Shown here: in pieces, positions 26,430-34,904 of the stretch | How positions within the stretch are numbered: the first letter of the stretch is position 1 | Layout: each line of letters opens with the position of its first letter | Assembly: GCA_016935635.1 (NCBI GenBank) | Contig: JAFGQP010000353.1 | Span: forward strand, 1 to 35,588 | Source of the DNA: Sedimentisphaerales bacterium | Lineage (GTDB): Bacteria > Planctomycetota > Phycisphaerae > Sedimentisphaerales > Anaerohalosphaeraceae | Reading direction: 5' to 3' | Length of the DNA: 35,588 nucleotides | Position numbers and translations under genes: made by a program | The notes under the pieces: model-generated | Told to the model about the DNA's origin: nothing | Database searches by the model: none | The model's input: the letters and a program-made list of their open reading frames with translations, nothing else

Positions 26430-27242
26430 TTAGCTCAGATAGTCCAGCGTTCTCGTTAATGATTTTTGATGGTCCAGCCTGGGGAAATATTCCAGGCCGA
26501 AGCAGCCTTGGTATCCCAGCTCATCAAGGGCTCTGATGATTCGGGGATAGTTAACTTCCGTTTCAAACAGTTCCGCCCTGCCGGGGACGCCGGCAGAATG
26601 AAAGTGCCCTATAATATCGATGTTCTTGTCGATAAATGCAAGAATATTTCCCTGCATAATCTGCATATGATAGATATCGTACAGCAGCTTGAGGTGAGGG
26701 CTTTTGAATTCGCGGATGAGTCTGACCGCTTCGTCGGTCTTATTGAAAAAGTACCCCGGGTGGTCCACGAGCGTATTGAGCGGTTCAATCAGCAAAGTGA
26801 CACCGGCTTTCTCGGCCATCTGGACGGCCTGTGCAAATGCAGCCCGGATGTGCTGATTCATCTGCTGGTCGGTAAGATTGTCCTGGGCCAGACCCGACAG
26901 GATAATGCCTTTGGAACAGTGGATGCTTTTGGCAAAATCGAGCATTTTCTGGATTTGCCGAACATAGCCTTCGTGATCTGCTTGCCGGGTCACATTACCG
27001 CCAATCGAACCATCCCAGGCACCAAAGGCAAAATCATTGTAGGCAATCTTCTTTTCTGCGGCCACTTGTGTCATTTTTGCAGCATTTTTGGGCTGTGAAA
27101 AATCGATTTCTTTGCCGTTAAATGTGCCTTCAGGATGCCAGAATTCAATATACCGGTAACCGATATCGGCAATTCGGGCAACTCTGTCTTCGAACGGCAA
27201 GTCGGTAAAAAAACATTCCGCACATACACTGATACGAGCCAT
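26430..27242 (-). CDS. hydroxypyruvate isomerase-like TIM-barrel protein
   Basis: A 270-residue protein of normal length for the hydroxypyruvate isomerase group of the AP-endonuclease-2-type barrels. Two catalytic-type glutamates are in place: E153 in LIEPLNTLVDHPGYF and E251 in FGLEYFP. The strand LKLLYDIYHMQIMQGN and the loop GHFHSAGVPGRAE are typical of Hyi. The first strand ISVCAECFF differs a little from the enterobacterial enzyme. It probably interconverts hydroxypyruvate and tartronate semialdehyde or isomerises or epimerises a keto sugar. GGAGA precedes ATG 27242. Twelve bases separate it from the DegT-type gene, so translation is likely coupled. Confidence 0.82.
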   Translation of the reverse strand: MARISVCAECFFTDLPFEDRVARIADIGYRYIEFWHPEGTFNGKEIDFSQPKNAAKMTQVAAEKKIAYNDFAFGAWDGSIGGNVTRQADHEGYVRQIQKMLDFAKSIHCSKGIILSGLAQDNLTDQQMNQHIRAAFAQAVQMAEKAGVTLLIEPLNTLVDHPGYFFNKTDEAVRLIREFKSPHLKLLYDIYHMQIMQGNILAFIDKNIDIIGHFHSAGVPGRAELFETEVNYPRIIRALDELGYQGCFGLEYFPRLDHQKSLTRTLDYLS

Positions 27243-27254
27243 AACAAGTCTCCG

Positions 27255-28601
27255 TTATTTTACAAATACCCTGGTTTCGGCCAGATAAACATTCAACACT
27301 TTATTGATCGCCGCTGCAATCCTGGTGCAATCTTCATTGCTCAGGTTGTAATCGATGTCAATCAGGATTGCACGTGCCAATAAGGACAGCGAATTGGGAC
27401 ACATGTCTTTGGTGTATTTGGGCAGTTCATTACGCGGAACACCGCTCCAGGGCAGCCGATCCGCCGATACGGACTTATACTGCAGGATATGGTCCCAGTA
27501 ATTATAGACATGCCAATCCCGGATTTTGGAATCATAAATGCCGCCGGCGGGAACACCTTCGGCCTGCAGGGCAGGCAACACATTGCGGGCGGTATCGGCA
27601 TCCGGCATAAACAGGGTCAAACAAATGCCTGTATCGCCCTGTTCATCCGGCAGGCGCCGGAAAGTCAGCCCCTCGAACCGTTCGATAGCGTCTTTGATTT
27701 TTTTCTTGGCCGCATGGTGTCTGGACACGATGGTTCTAGCCTTGCGAATCTGAGCCAGGGCCACGGCACCTTCCAGTTCGCTCATGCGGTAATTTTCCCC
27801 ACAAAACAGGTCTTCATTTTCCCGTTCGGGCCCGAAACGGTCAGGCCGCCAGCAGGCCGCACAGTCATGCCAGTTCAGGGCACGGGTATAAAGACGTTTG
27901 TCATCGGTGGTCAGGAATCCCCCTTCACCCGAGACAATGACCTTATAATAATCGAAACTGAAACAGCCAATGGTGCCGATGCTCCCGAGCATCTGGTTTT
28001 TAAACGAACCGCCGGCGGCCTGAGCGGTATCTTCGACCACCGGAATGCCATGCTTATTGGCAATATCCATAATCGCATCCATCTGAGCCGCGGCACCGCG
28101 CATGTGAACCGGGACAATGGCTTTAGTTCGTTTGGTAATGGCTTTTTCTATCGCTTCAGGGGCCATACACAGCGTATCATCAATATCCACAATAATCGGT
28201 ATGGCATTGGATGCCGCAACGGTGGCCGAGGTGGCAAAAAAGGTATAAGCCGGAACAATCACTTCATCGCCCATGCCAATCCCCAGTGCCCGATATGCCG
28301 TAATCAGGGTGGAGGTACAGGAGTTGGCCGCCATGCAATAGGTTGTGCCAATCAGGTTCCGCATGGCATCTTCCGCCGCGGCAACCTTGCTGGGACGAGG
28401 ATTGTAATACCGGAACAAATGCGGGCCCTTAATCCCATTATCCTGCTCTATCAGCGTTGTAATTGCTGCTTTCGTCTCGCCGGAATACTGCCACAGATCC
28501 AGCACTTCCAGCAGTTCATCTTTGCCAATTTTTGTCGGAAAGGGACCTAGTTTATCCACCGCCTTGGGTCCGCCATTGATTGCCAGTTTATTTGTTTTCA
28601 T
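27255..28601 (-). CDS. DegT/DnrJ/EryC1/StrS family PLP-dependent aminotransferase-like protein
   Basis: A 448-residue fold-type-I PLP protein. K220 in FSFDYYKVIVSGEGG is at the Schiff-base lysine position, D191 in VEDTAQA contacts the pyridine nitrogen, and the substrate loop YTFFATSATVAASNAIPIIVDID is typical. The opening MKTNKLAINGGPKAV is the usual start in this family; AAAGGA precedes the ATG. Such enzymes usually build amino sugars for surface glycans. Here the gene is first in a four-gene cytoplasmic block and sits directly behind an exported glycosidase, which hints at a catabolic role or at release of an amino group from a sugar. That reading is inference. Confidence 0.88.
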   Translation of the reverse strand: MKTNKLAINGGPKAVDKLGPFPTKIGKDELLEVLDLWQYSGETKAAITTLIEQDNGIKGPHLFRYYNPRPSKVAAAEDAMRNLIGTTYCMAANSCTSTLITAYRALGIGMGDEVIVPAYTFFATSATVAASNAIPIIVDIDDTLCMAPEAIEKAITKRTKAIVPVHMRGAAAQMDAIMDIANKHGIPVVEDTAQAAGGSFKNQMLGSIGTIGCFSFDYYKVIVSGEGGFLTTDDKRLYTRALNWHDCAACWRPDRFGPERENEDLFCGENYRMSELEGAVALAQIRKARTIVSRHHAAKKKIKDAIERFEGLTFRRLPDEQGDTGICLTLFMPDADTARNVLPALQAEGVPAGGIYDSKIRDWHVYNYWDHILQYKSVSADRLPWSGVPRNELPKYTKDMCPNSLSLLARAILIDIDYNLSNEDCTRIAAAINKVLNVYLAETRVFVK

Positions 28602-28662
28602 GCGAGCTGTCCTTTCAACTTAAATACATACAAGCCTATTGGGCTTTTATTTTTCTGCTTTT

Positions 28663-31600
28663 TTATTCATATTCCGCCCGAACGGTCAGCTGTTCCTGAA
28701 TCTGCGGAAGGACAATATATTCTTTTTCTTTGTTATAATCGGAGCAGGCTTTGCCATTGACTGTAACCGATTGGATTCGTTTTCCATCCGGGTGACGCAA
28801 TCGCAGAATCATGCGTTTACAGCTTTTTACAGCCCGTGCATCGATTTGGGCCTGAATGAAACCCTCGTTGACATGCGATGTAATCTGATATCCAACCGGG
28901 CCAAATCGGGTCTTGGCATTCTGGATATTGACAGACATCCCATCCTGCATCCAATGATTGGTGACAAACGGTGCCAGCCACAATTCATCGTCGTTTTGTT
29001 CCAAAACAAACATCATTCGGGTTTGAGCAAGGAACCAGCCGGTTTCATGGGTTTTGTTCCAGCCGCCGGTATTATGGAAATGTTCCCAGAAGGTAAGGTT
29101 TTCCCGGCTGATGAGGGTCGGGATGGCATTAAAGTAAGCACGGATAAACGGCTTAACATCGTCATTGTAGGCGTAGAGTTCTGTTATGCGGCAATAATAA
29201 GGCTGGACCTTATAGAATGCACCCAAGTCAAACCAGTTCTGCTGGACTTCTTCAGCCGAATATTCACCCATACCGCCTTTGAGGAACCAGTTGTCTTCAA
29301 GATAGCCGGATATCCAGTTGATTTCCCGGGTGTCTTTCTGCGTTAAAAGTCCCAATGGGACCAGATGATGCGGTCCGCTGCTGACATCCTTGCCCCAGGC
29401 ACGGTCGCCGTCTTCACCGGGATACATTTCTCCGACAGGCCCAAAGCAGCCGATAATGGCCGGGCTGTAGGGAATCCATGTGCCGTTGGAAAGCTGAATG
29501 ACAGGGGTACGAGCCTGCGACCAATGATAGGCACGAGACAATTCCTCACGGAATTCCATCGCCTTTTCAATGAAAACGTCGCCTCCGGGATAATCGATGT
29601 CTGCGTAGGATTCTGCAAGTCCTAACAAGCCAGCGTAGAATTCCCCCTGCGGTCTCACGAGGTAAGCAAAGCGGCTCCAGTCGGCAAATACACCCGGCGG
29701 CATCAGGCCGTACTCCGGAAGTTTCCGGCCGGCAGCATCCATCTGTTTTGTTTTTTCCCGCTCCCGCACGATCCACCTGCCGGCCTGTTCGAGTTTGGGG
29801 GCGACCGACTTGAGCCATTCGGAGTTGCGGTGAATCAAATAATAATCACCGAGTGTCCAGAGGTGCCAGCCCACCCCCCACAGGGTATAACCGGTAGTCA
29901 GCAGGCCGTCTTTATTGTAGCGGTTGATGAAGAAATCCAGCGAACGCCGGGCAAATTGTTCCTGGCCCATCAGGCTCATACCGTGAATCACCGCCTGGGC
30001 TTCGCTTTCGAGGGGACCGTAGCGGTCTGAGGAAATCCACGGGGATATCCGCTGACCATCCTGCTCATTTCTGGCCGCCAGCATACAGTGGACCTGAGAT
30101 GCGATAATCAGATCTTTCAAAAGTTTGCTGGGAACATCAATCGCCATGGAACCAGACAGAATATCAGTCCAGTATTGCTGGGTCCGTGCCAGAAGAGCTT
30201 GCGGGTTATTCAATTGCGGGATATCGTCATGGGTCATATCCCAGCCGGGAATATAAATCACGACTTTCTCTTTTGCATGGGCAGGCAGATTTCCCTGGAT
30301 GGTCACATTCCCCTTATCGATACTGATCTCAAGAGAATGGAGGGATGAGGTACTTGTGAAGGCAATGCACTTTTCTTTGCTGCCCGCAGTGAATCCCCCA
30401 GCGACGGTGTTCACAACGGCAGAATCCTTTTCGGTGAGTCTGAATGAAAGGTATAATTTGGCCGGAGCCTGGCCAGACGTTGTGTTTTCAATGGTGAATT
30501 CGGAGACAAACAGCGGCTGACTATTAAGCCACTTCAGGGTCGCGGTTCGTTGATTCGATGCTGGAGCCACAAAGGCACGATGTTCATAGACAACGCCGTT
30601 TTCCTTGAAGGTATGGACCGGCACCGGCAGCCAGTCGCCATATAAATGACGGGAAAAGGAAATATCTTTCGTGAAACCATAAGACGGCCAGATATGAAAC
30701 GTGCCGTTTTCTTTTTGTTTGCGGCCGCCGATCACATCGGAATACCATATTTTCCCGTGCCGTTCAACAATGTACTTGACATTGTCACAGGCCAAAGAAA
30801 GCATCACCGGTCCCTGGTCCTGAATCTGGCGATGCACTTTATCCATGGCGCGCTCGAAACTCTGATCGGGCATCTGACGCACTTTTTCAAGAACTGTCTT
30901 TCGCCCTTCTATTTTTTTTTCTTTATAGTCCTGTAAACTGAGAGGCTTATCGGCCAGAGTGACATAAAAACCATAGTCCGGGACGTACACACCGCCATTT
31001 TCGATGACATCCTCCACGGCAACGCCAAAATTGCCGGCTGGGAGCTGTACCTGGAGAATCGTACGGTCCGAACGAGGCAGGCTTTTCGTCACACAATACT
31101 TCAATTCCATAGTGAGAGGCCTGGACAGATTCCAACTCTGCTCCAGGGCGGTTTTATCAGAAGCAGACGATAAAATCTGACCATTATAAAGAGTAATCTT
31201 GCCGGTTCCATTGCCGGATTCCGACTGAACGGAAAGCTTAACTGTATTCCATTGGGATCGAGTATAAGCCTTGATGCTGCGAAGCACAATCGGCCGGACA
31301 GAGCGAGGAAATACCCAGCGGATTTTTACAGGATCCGCTAAAGCGCCATATTTGGAAGCCTTATCCGAGGCAGTTTTTATGTCTTTGAAATTGACAGGGA
31401 TAAACCATCTGTTTTCTGAAACTTCAATCTGGCCTGTCAGCTTAATCCAATCGCCCTGCCAGGCCGATTCCCCAATCCACCATTCTACGCGAGATTTTGA
31501 CACAGTGGGAATATGGGAATTTTGGGCAAACTCAATAGAAATGCCGCGAAGTTTTCGGTTTTCGTACCACTGCAATCCTATGCTTGTCTGCCCATCCGAG

Positions 31601-32304
31601 AAAGCAGGGACTTTGAAGCTTCCATCCGAAACCGGCATGATCTCGGTCCCATGAAAGATTTCTTCGACCTTGAGTTCTCCCACCCTGTTGGGGTGATAGC
31701 TGACTTTGGACGGATCCCAGGAATACACTTTAGCAAATGGTGCAATATCAAAGGCATTGCCACTGGACCATATCTCTGAAACCGACCCCGAAGCAGGAAT
31801 AAGCCTTATATCGGCCCAATTGGCTACATCGCTGTTGATTCCATCGGAGGCATCAGTCACAACCAATTCAAGCTGCCGGGCATCCCTGACTGAAACTTTT
31901 ACGGATTTAGGCGAATCTTTTTCTGTCATGATGCCGCTGTCAAAACCTATTTTACCGTCGACAACCACCTGAAATACCACCGTTCCATCAGCATTTCCAT
32001 CCTGGATGCCTGTTTTTGCCTCAAACGATTCAAATCCGCCTTCCAAATCCAGGACAATTCTGCTGGGGGCATGGGTACCCAACCCGTGAACAAAAGTTTT
32101 TCCAGACATGGTAATCGGCCGGGGCTTTCTGCCCCCCGGCGGCACGACAGCAGTGTTGATACCCAACTGCCCCCATCCCTGACTGACCGACACGATAGGC
32201 AATTCCTGATTTGAGACGCTTTCCGCCGGACACTGATTGACGATAATAAAGCCAAGCACGGACATCCCGATGATACAGATCAAGTTATTGAGTCCTACTT
32301 TCAC
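28663..32304 (-). CDS. NPCBM-containing six-hairpin glycoside hydrolase, exported
   Basis: A 1213-residue protein with a GTG start at 32304, seven bases after a strong AAGGAAG. The signal peptide spans about 1-28. Residues about 35-185 are an NPCBM carbohydrate-binding module (KTFVHGLGTHAPSRIVLDL, DSGIMTEKDSPKSVKVSVRDARQLELVVTD in pieces). Residues about 190-690 are beta-sandwich domains and 720-1110 an (alpha/alpha)6 barrel with landmarks DRYGPLESEAQAVIHGM, LWGVGWHLWTLGDYY, YGLMPPGVFADW and NWFDLGAFYKVQPYY; a beta domain closes it. This fits the six-hairpin glycosidase superfamily (GH78, GH63, GH15 relatives), but I cannot place it in a numbered family or name the catalytic acids. First gene behind the promoter/operator at 32353-32402. 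Confidence 0.8.
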   Translation of the reverse strand: MKVGLNNLICIIGMSVLGFIIVNQCPAESVSNQELPIVSVSQGWGQLGINTAVVPPGGRKPRPITMSGKTFVHGLGTHAPSRIVLDLEGGFESFEAKTGIQDGNADGTVVFQVVVDGKIGFDSGIMTEKDSPKSVKVSVRDARQLELVVTDASDGINSDVANWADIRLIPASGSVSEIWSSGNAFDIAPFAKVYSWDPSKVSYHPNRVGELKVEEIFHGTEIMPVSDGSFKVPAFSDGQTSIGLQWYENRKLRGISIEFAQNSHIPTVSKSRVEWWIGESAWQGDWIKLTGQIEVSENRWFIPVNFKDIKTASDKASKYGALADPVKIRWVFPRSVRPIVLRSIKAYTRSQWNTVKLSVQSESGNGTGKITLYNGQILSSASDKTALEQSWNLSRPLTMELKYCVTKSLPRSDRTILQVQLPAGNFGVAVEDVIENGGVYVPDYGFYVTLADKPLSLQDYKEKKIEGRKTVLEKVRQMPDQSFERAMDKVHRQIQDQGPVMLSLACDNVKYIVERHGKIWYSDVIGGRKQKENGTFHIWPSYGFTKDISFSRHLYGDWLPVPVHTFKENGVVYEHRAFVAPASNQRTATLKWLNSQPLFVSEFTIENTTSGQAPAKLYLSFRLTEKDSAVVNTVAGGFTAGSKEKCIAFTSTSSLHSLEISIDKGNVTIQGNLPAHAKEKVVIYIPGWDMTHDDIPQLNNPQALLARTQQYWTDILSGSMAIDVPSKLLKDLIIASQVHCMLAARNEQDGQRISPWISSDRYGPLESEAQAVIHGMSLMGQEQFARRSLDFFINRYNKDGLLTTGYTLWGVGWHLWTLGDYYLIHRNSEWLKSVAPKLEQAGRWIVREREKTKQMDAAGRKLPEYGLMPPGVFADWSRFAYLVRPQGEFYAGLLGLAESYADIDYPGGDVFIEKAMEFREELSRAYHWSQARTPVIQLSNGTWIPYSPAIIGCFGPVGEMYPGEDGDRAWGKDVSSGPHHLVPLGLLTQKDTREINWISGYLEDNWFLKGGMGEYSAEEVQQNWFDLGAFYKVQPYYCRITELYAYNDDVKPFIRAYFNAIPTLISRENLTFWEHFHNTGGWNKTHETGWFLAQTRMMFVLEQNDDELWLAPFVTNHWMQDGMSVNIQNAKTRFGPVGYQITSHVNEGFIQAQIDARAVKSCKRMILRLRHPDGKRIQSVTVNGKACSDYNKEKEYIVLPQIQEQLTVRAEYE

Positions 32305-32352
32305 AACACTTCCTTTCCGCGACGTATCAGAATCTTACAGAATTAGAACGCA

Positions 32353-32368
32353 ACATTAACGTTAATGT
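32353..32368. promoter_or_regulatory. perfect 16-bp palindrome, candidate LacI-type operator
   Basis: ACATTAAC/GTTAATGT is perfectly symmetric with a central CG, as in LacI/GalR-family operators. It abuts the downstream edge of the -10 box and so covers the expected transcription start, the classic repressor position. No LacI-type gene lies in the window, so the regulator would be encoded elsewhere. Confidence 0.6.
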
Positions 32369-32402
32369 ATTGTATTATATCCAGCCGGCCAAGTAAAGAT
32401 AA
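32369..32402 (-). promoter_or_regulatory. promoter of the large glycosidase/sugar-metabolism operon
   Basis: Two overlapping minus-strand sigma70-type matches: TTTACT (32392-32397), 17 bases, TACAAT (32369-32374); and TTATCT (32397-32402), 17 bases, TATAAT (32374-32379). Either would start transcription within or just after the palindrome, 45-70 bases before the GTG start at 32304. Confidence 0.6.
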
Positions 32403-32443
32403 TTTTGGATAAATCTTTTTGACCAAGACATACCTGACCTTTT

Positions 32444-33667
32444 TCATCGTTGCGCATGGGATGCATTCACCTGCTGTGCAAAGCCTGATATTTCCCTGGC
32501 CATGTCGCTGATTTTCATTTCGTTTTCGCAATTTTTCAGCCCGTTCTTGAACCTGTCATTGAGGGGATCTTTCCATTTTGACGGGATTGCGGCCTGGCCA
32601 TGCATGGCTCCGATAATGCCTCCAACTGTTCCGGCATTGCAGTCGGCATCGTAGCCGCACATGGTTGCAAGGCAGATGCTTTTTGTGAAATCCCCTTCAC
32701 CATAGAGCAAGGCCAGTACGCAGGCCGCCCCGTTTGGCATCACATGCACCCATCGCATATTTTCCCATTGATAAAGGCCTTTGACCGTATTGAATCGATC
32801 TTCAACAAAACCGCCTCTGCGGACGCCATCGTCATTCCAGCCGTAGCGATCGTCGAGCAATCGCCAGGTCTTTTGCCAGTCATACCCCGCCTCATGCCAG
32901 GATATGACATCCCGAACTGCAATTGCATATTCGCAATGTTCAGGAATAACCTTTAATGCCTCAAGAACAAGGTTTTTCACATCTTTTTGCGTCATCGCCA
33001 AACTCACCATTGCGGCGACGTATTGAGCTCCATAAATCCCGTTTCGAACATGGCTTATTGAGGCATCCCGAAGTGCGAACTCCGCAGCCTTTTGCGGCAA
33101 TCCCGGAGCAATCATGCCCCAGATATCCGCACGCATCTGGGCACCAATCCATTGTTCATACGGATTATCCACAACCGCCGATTCCGGAGGCCAGATGTCA
33201 CGTTTAAAATTGTGTAAGGCAACCCCTTCGGCCGTACACGCGAACTTCACATGCCTGACCCATTTATCAGCCAATTGACGCGGCGTAAAATAGATTCCAT
33301 ATTCACGTAACGTCAGCATGGACACAGTCATCAGGTCGGTATCATCATTGGCCAGAAAATGGTCGAATTTACCCTGAAGGGTTCCGGGATAAGGTGTTTT
33401 AAAATCGGCCGGGAAATAGTATACAACCGGATAAAAAACCACCCTTTTGGCTTCTTCTTCAATCTGCTGTTTGCTCCAGCCTTCCACAGGCTGCCCCAGA
33501 TTAAGACCGATGCACTTGCCCAGCAGACTACCGTGAATTCTGTCCATAAGGACATTGTCATCCTGGCTGCTTTTTTGTTTATCTTCAAAGGTTTGAGCCT
33601 TCAGGCTATCTGTGTTTATAAAGAAAAACGTCAGACCCAGGAAAACGATAACTCGGGGAATCTTCAT
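32444..33667 (-). CDS. exported ADP-ribosylglycohydrolase-fold protein
   Basis: A 407-residue protein with a clear Sec signal (1-24, KAQ cleavage) and GGAGAA before the ATG. Residues about 40-365 match the ADP-ribosyl-glycohydrolase family: HGSLLGKCIGLNLGQP near the start, ANDDTDLMTVSM with D108, D109 and D111 as first magnesium ligands, and GYDADCNAGTVGGIIGAMHG supplying the second ligand cluster. Classical members act on ADP-ribosylated proteins in the cytoplasm. This one is exported and lies next to glycosidases, so it more likely cleaves a sugar N- or O-glycosidic bond in a glycan. It ends 40 bases from the promoter of the next operon and is probably its own unit. Confidence 0.87.
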   Translation of the reverse strand: MKIPRVIVFLGLTFFFINTDSLKAQTFEDKQKSSQDDNVLMDRIHGSLLGKCIGLNLGQPVEGWSKQQIEEEAKRVVFYPVVYYFPADFKTPYPGTLQGKFDHFLANDDTDLMTVSMLTLREYGIYFTPRQLADKWVRHVKFACTAEGVALHNFKRDIWPPESAVVDNPYEQWIGAQMRADIWGMIAPGLPQKAAEFALRDASISHVRNGIYGAQYVAAMVSLAMTQKDVKNLVLEALKVIPEHCEYAIAVRDVISWHEAGYDWQKTWRLLDDRYGWNDDGVRRGGFVEDRFNTVKGLYQWENMRWVHVMPNGAACVLALLYGEGDFTKSICLATMCGYDADCNAGTVGGIIGAMHGQAAIPSKWKDPLNDRFKNGLKNCENEMKISDMAREISGFAQQVNASHAQR

Positions 33668-33979
33668 AGGTTGTTCTCCATATTTTTATTTGTTTCGGTG
33701 GATGAAAAAGCCTGTTTACTTTGTTTCCTGTGGTCTTATGTTTGCTATACTTCATTGTTTATGATGATAGAGGCGATATGTTGATGCTTGCTGTTTTTTT
33801 AAAATCCAGGCGTTTTTTAATGATTGAGTCAAAGATCCACGAACACCATCACTTCGCTCAATCTGTCAAGCGATATTCAAGTGTGATCATAGCGACCTGA
33901 AAATCACTAATCTTACTATGCCGATTTTTTATATCCGGCCCTTCACAGTAAAATATTTTCTCAGGGATAAGGCCACCGA
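33668..33979. other. intergenic stretch upstream of the ADP-ribosylglycohydrolase-like gene
   Basis: AT-rich; it should hold the promoter for the minus-strand gene. TTGACA occurs on the minus strand at 33867-33872 but has no good -10 box 16-18 bases downstream, and TTGACT near 33828 is equally isolated. I see no RNA gene or terminator. Confidence 0.4.
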
Positions 33980-34762
33980 TCACTTCCTGTTATAAACGAA
34001 AGTCCAGCCATCCCCATTTTGATAATCGTATCCCATGCCCCGCTGGCCTGTTTCTGGATTTTTGTTTGTAATATGCAGATAATCAACATGCAGATCAACA
34101 AAAAGAAGATTAGCCCAGCCATTTTCCTTTTTATTGTGCCAATAGGCATAAAAATAGGGGTCACAGTCTGCGCCATAGGCTACTGCAGGTATCCCACCGA
34201 CAAGAATCAGATTATACGGATTGCGTACGCTGCCAAGCTTCTTGCCCCACAATCCCTGAGCGGCCTTATTAGAATTACCGGAACTGTTATACTGATAACT
34301 GCGTCCCACTTTTTCCCAGTACTGAGGTCTGCGATCCACAGACATGGCGCCGCCGACAGCACCCTTGTCCGCCGGACAGATAAAGATTTTTGTGGCGGAT
34401 TCCAGCCGTTCCAATGATGCATCGCCTTCCACACCAATGTAGCTGTTGAGGATTCGTTTCTTATAAATATCCGTTTGGTATTCTGTACCCATTTTCCCGC
34501 CCCAGATGACATAGGTGTACATAGCGTGCTCGTCATCAGAAGCCATATAGGGCAAGGTACCCGTCGGAAAATATTGATCATTGTCCTGAATATACATGCT
34601 GAATGCCAGGCCCTGCTGTTTCATGTTGTTTTTGCACATCACCAGTTTTGCCTTTTCTTTTGCCATACCCAGCGAAGGTACAATAATTGAAAGAAGCAGC
34701 GCGATGATTGCAATGACCACCAGCAGTTCGATTAATGTAAATCCATTTTTATTCCTGTCCAT
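33980..34762 (-). CDS. type II secretion-type pseudopilin, planctomycete H-X9-DG-like
   Basis: A 260-residue protein. Residues 7-30 are a class III prepilin signal: GFTLIELLVVIAIIALLLSI, with cleavage expected after G7 and the conserved Glu at mature position 5. The long globular part has a C-terminal WHNKKENGWANLLFVDLHV segment, which fits the H-X9-DG pattern of planctomycete pseudopilin-like proteins except that Leu replaces the Gly. A prepilin peptidase should process it, and it should sit in the inner membrane or a pseudopilus. Planctomycetes carry many such copies, commonly beside secreted enzymes. ATG 34762 follows GGAG. Strand-like pairs of Cys (FICPAD, CDPYFY) could form a disulfide. 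Confidence 0.85.
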   Translation of the reverse strand: MDRNKNGFTLIELLVVIAIIALLLSIIVPSLGMAKEKAKLVMCKNNMKQQGLAFSMYIQDNDQYFPTGTLPYMASDDEHAMYTYVIWGGKMGTEYQTDIYKKRILNSYIGVEGDASLERLESATKIFICPADKGAVGGAMSVDRRPQYWEKVGRSYQYNSSGNSNKAAQGLWGKKLGSVRNPYNLILVGGIPAVAYGADCDPYFYAYWHNKKENGWANLLFVDLHVDYLHITNKNPETGQRGMGYDYQNGDGWTFVYNRK

Positions 34763-34840
34763 CTTCTTCTCCGCTTTATTTTTCTGCTTTTGTCAAAAAT
34801 ATTATTGTATCTTTATGTTTCTGCAAAAACCAGTTTTTAT

Positions 34841-34870
34841 GTGGCGCTCATCCCTGAGAATGAGCGCCAC
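34841..34870 (-). terminator. strong hairpin after the repeat protein gene
   Basis: GTGGCGCTCAT and ATGAGCGCCAC form a perfect 11-bp stem around an 8-base loop, 35 bases beyond the stop of the gene at 34905. On the minus strand it is followed by ATAAAAACTGGTTTTT, not a clean T-run, so termination is likely but not certain. Confidence 0.55.
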
Positions 34871-34904
34871 ATTCGTAATTCTTTACATGACCCTGCAGGG
34901 GGCG

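Noticed and set aside
27489-28550. A 353-codon plus-strand frame opposite the DegT-type gene
   Set aside because: Antisense shadow of a PLP enzyme with intact catalytic residues; the translation shows no family features.
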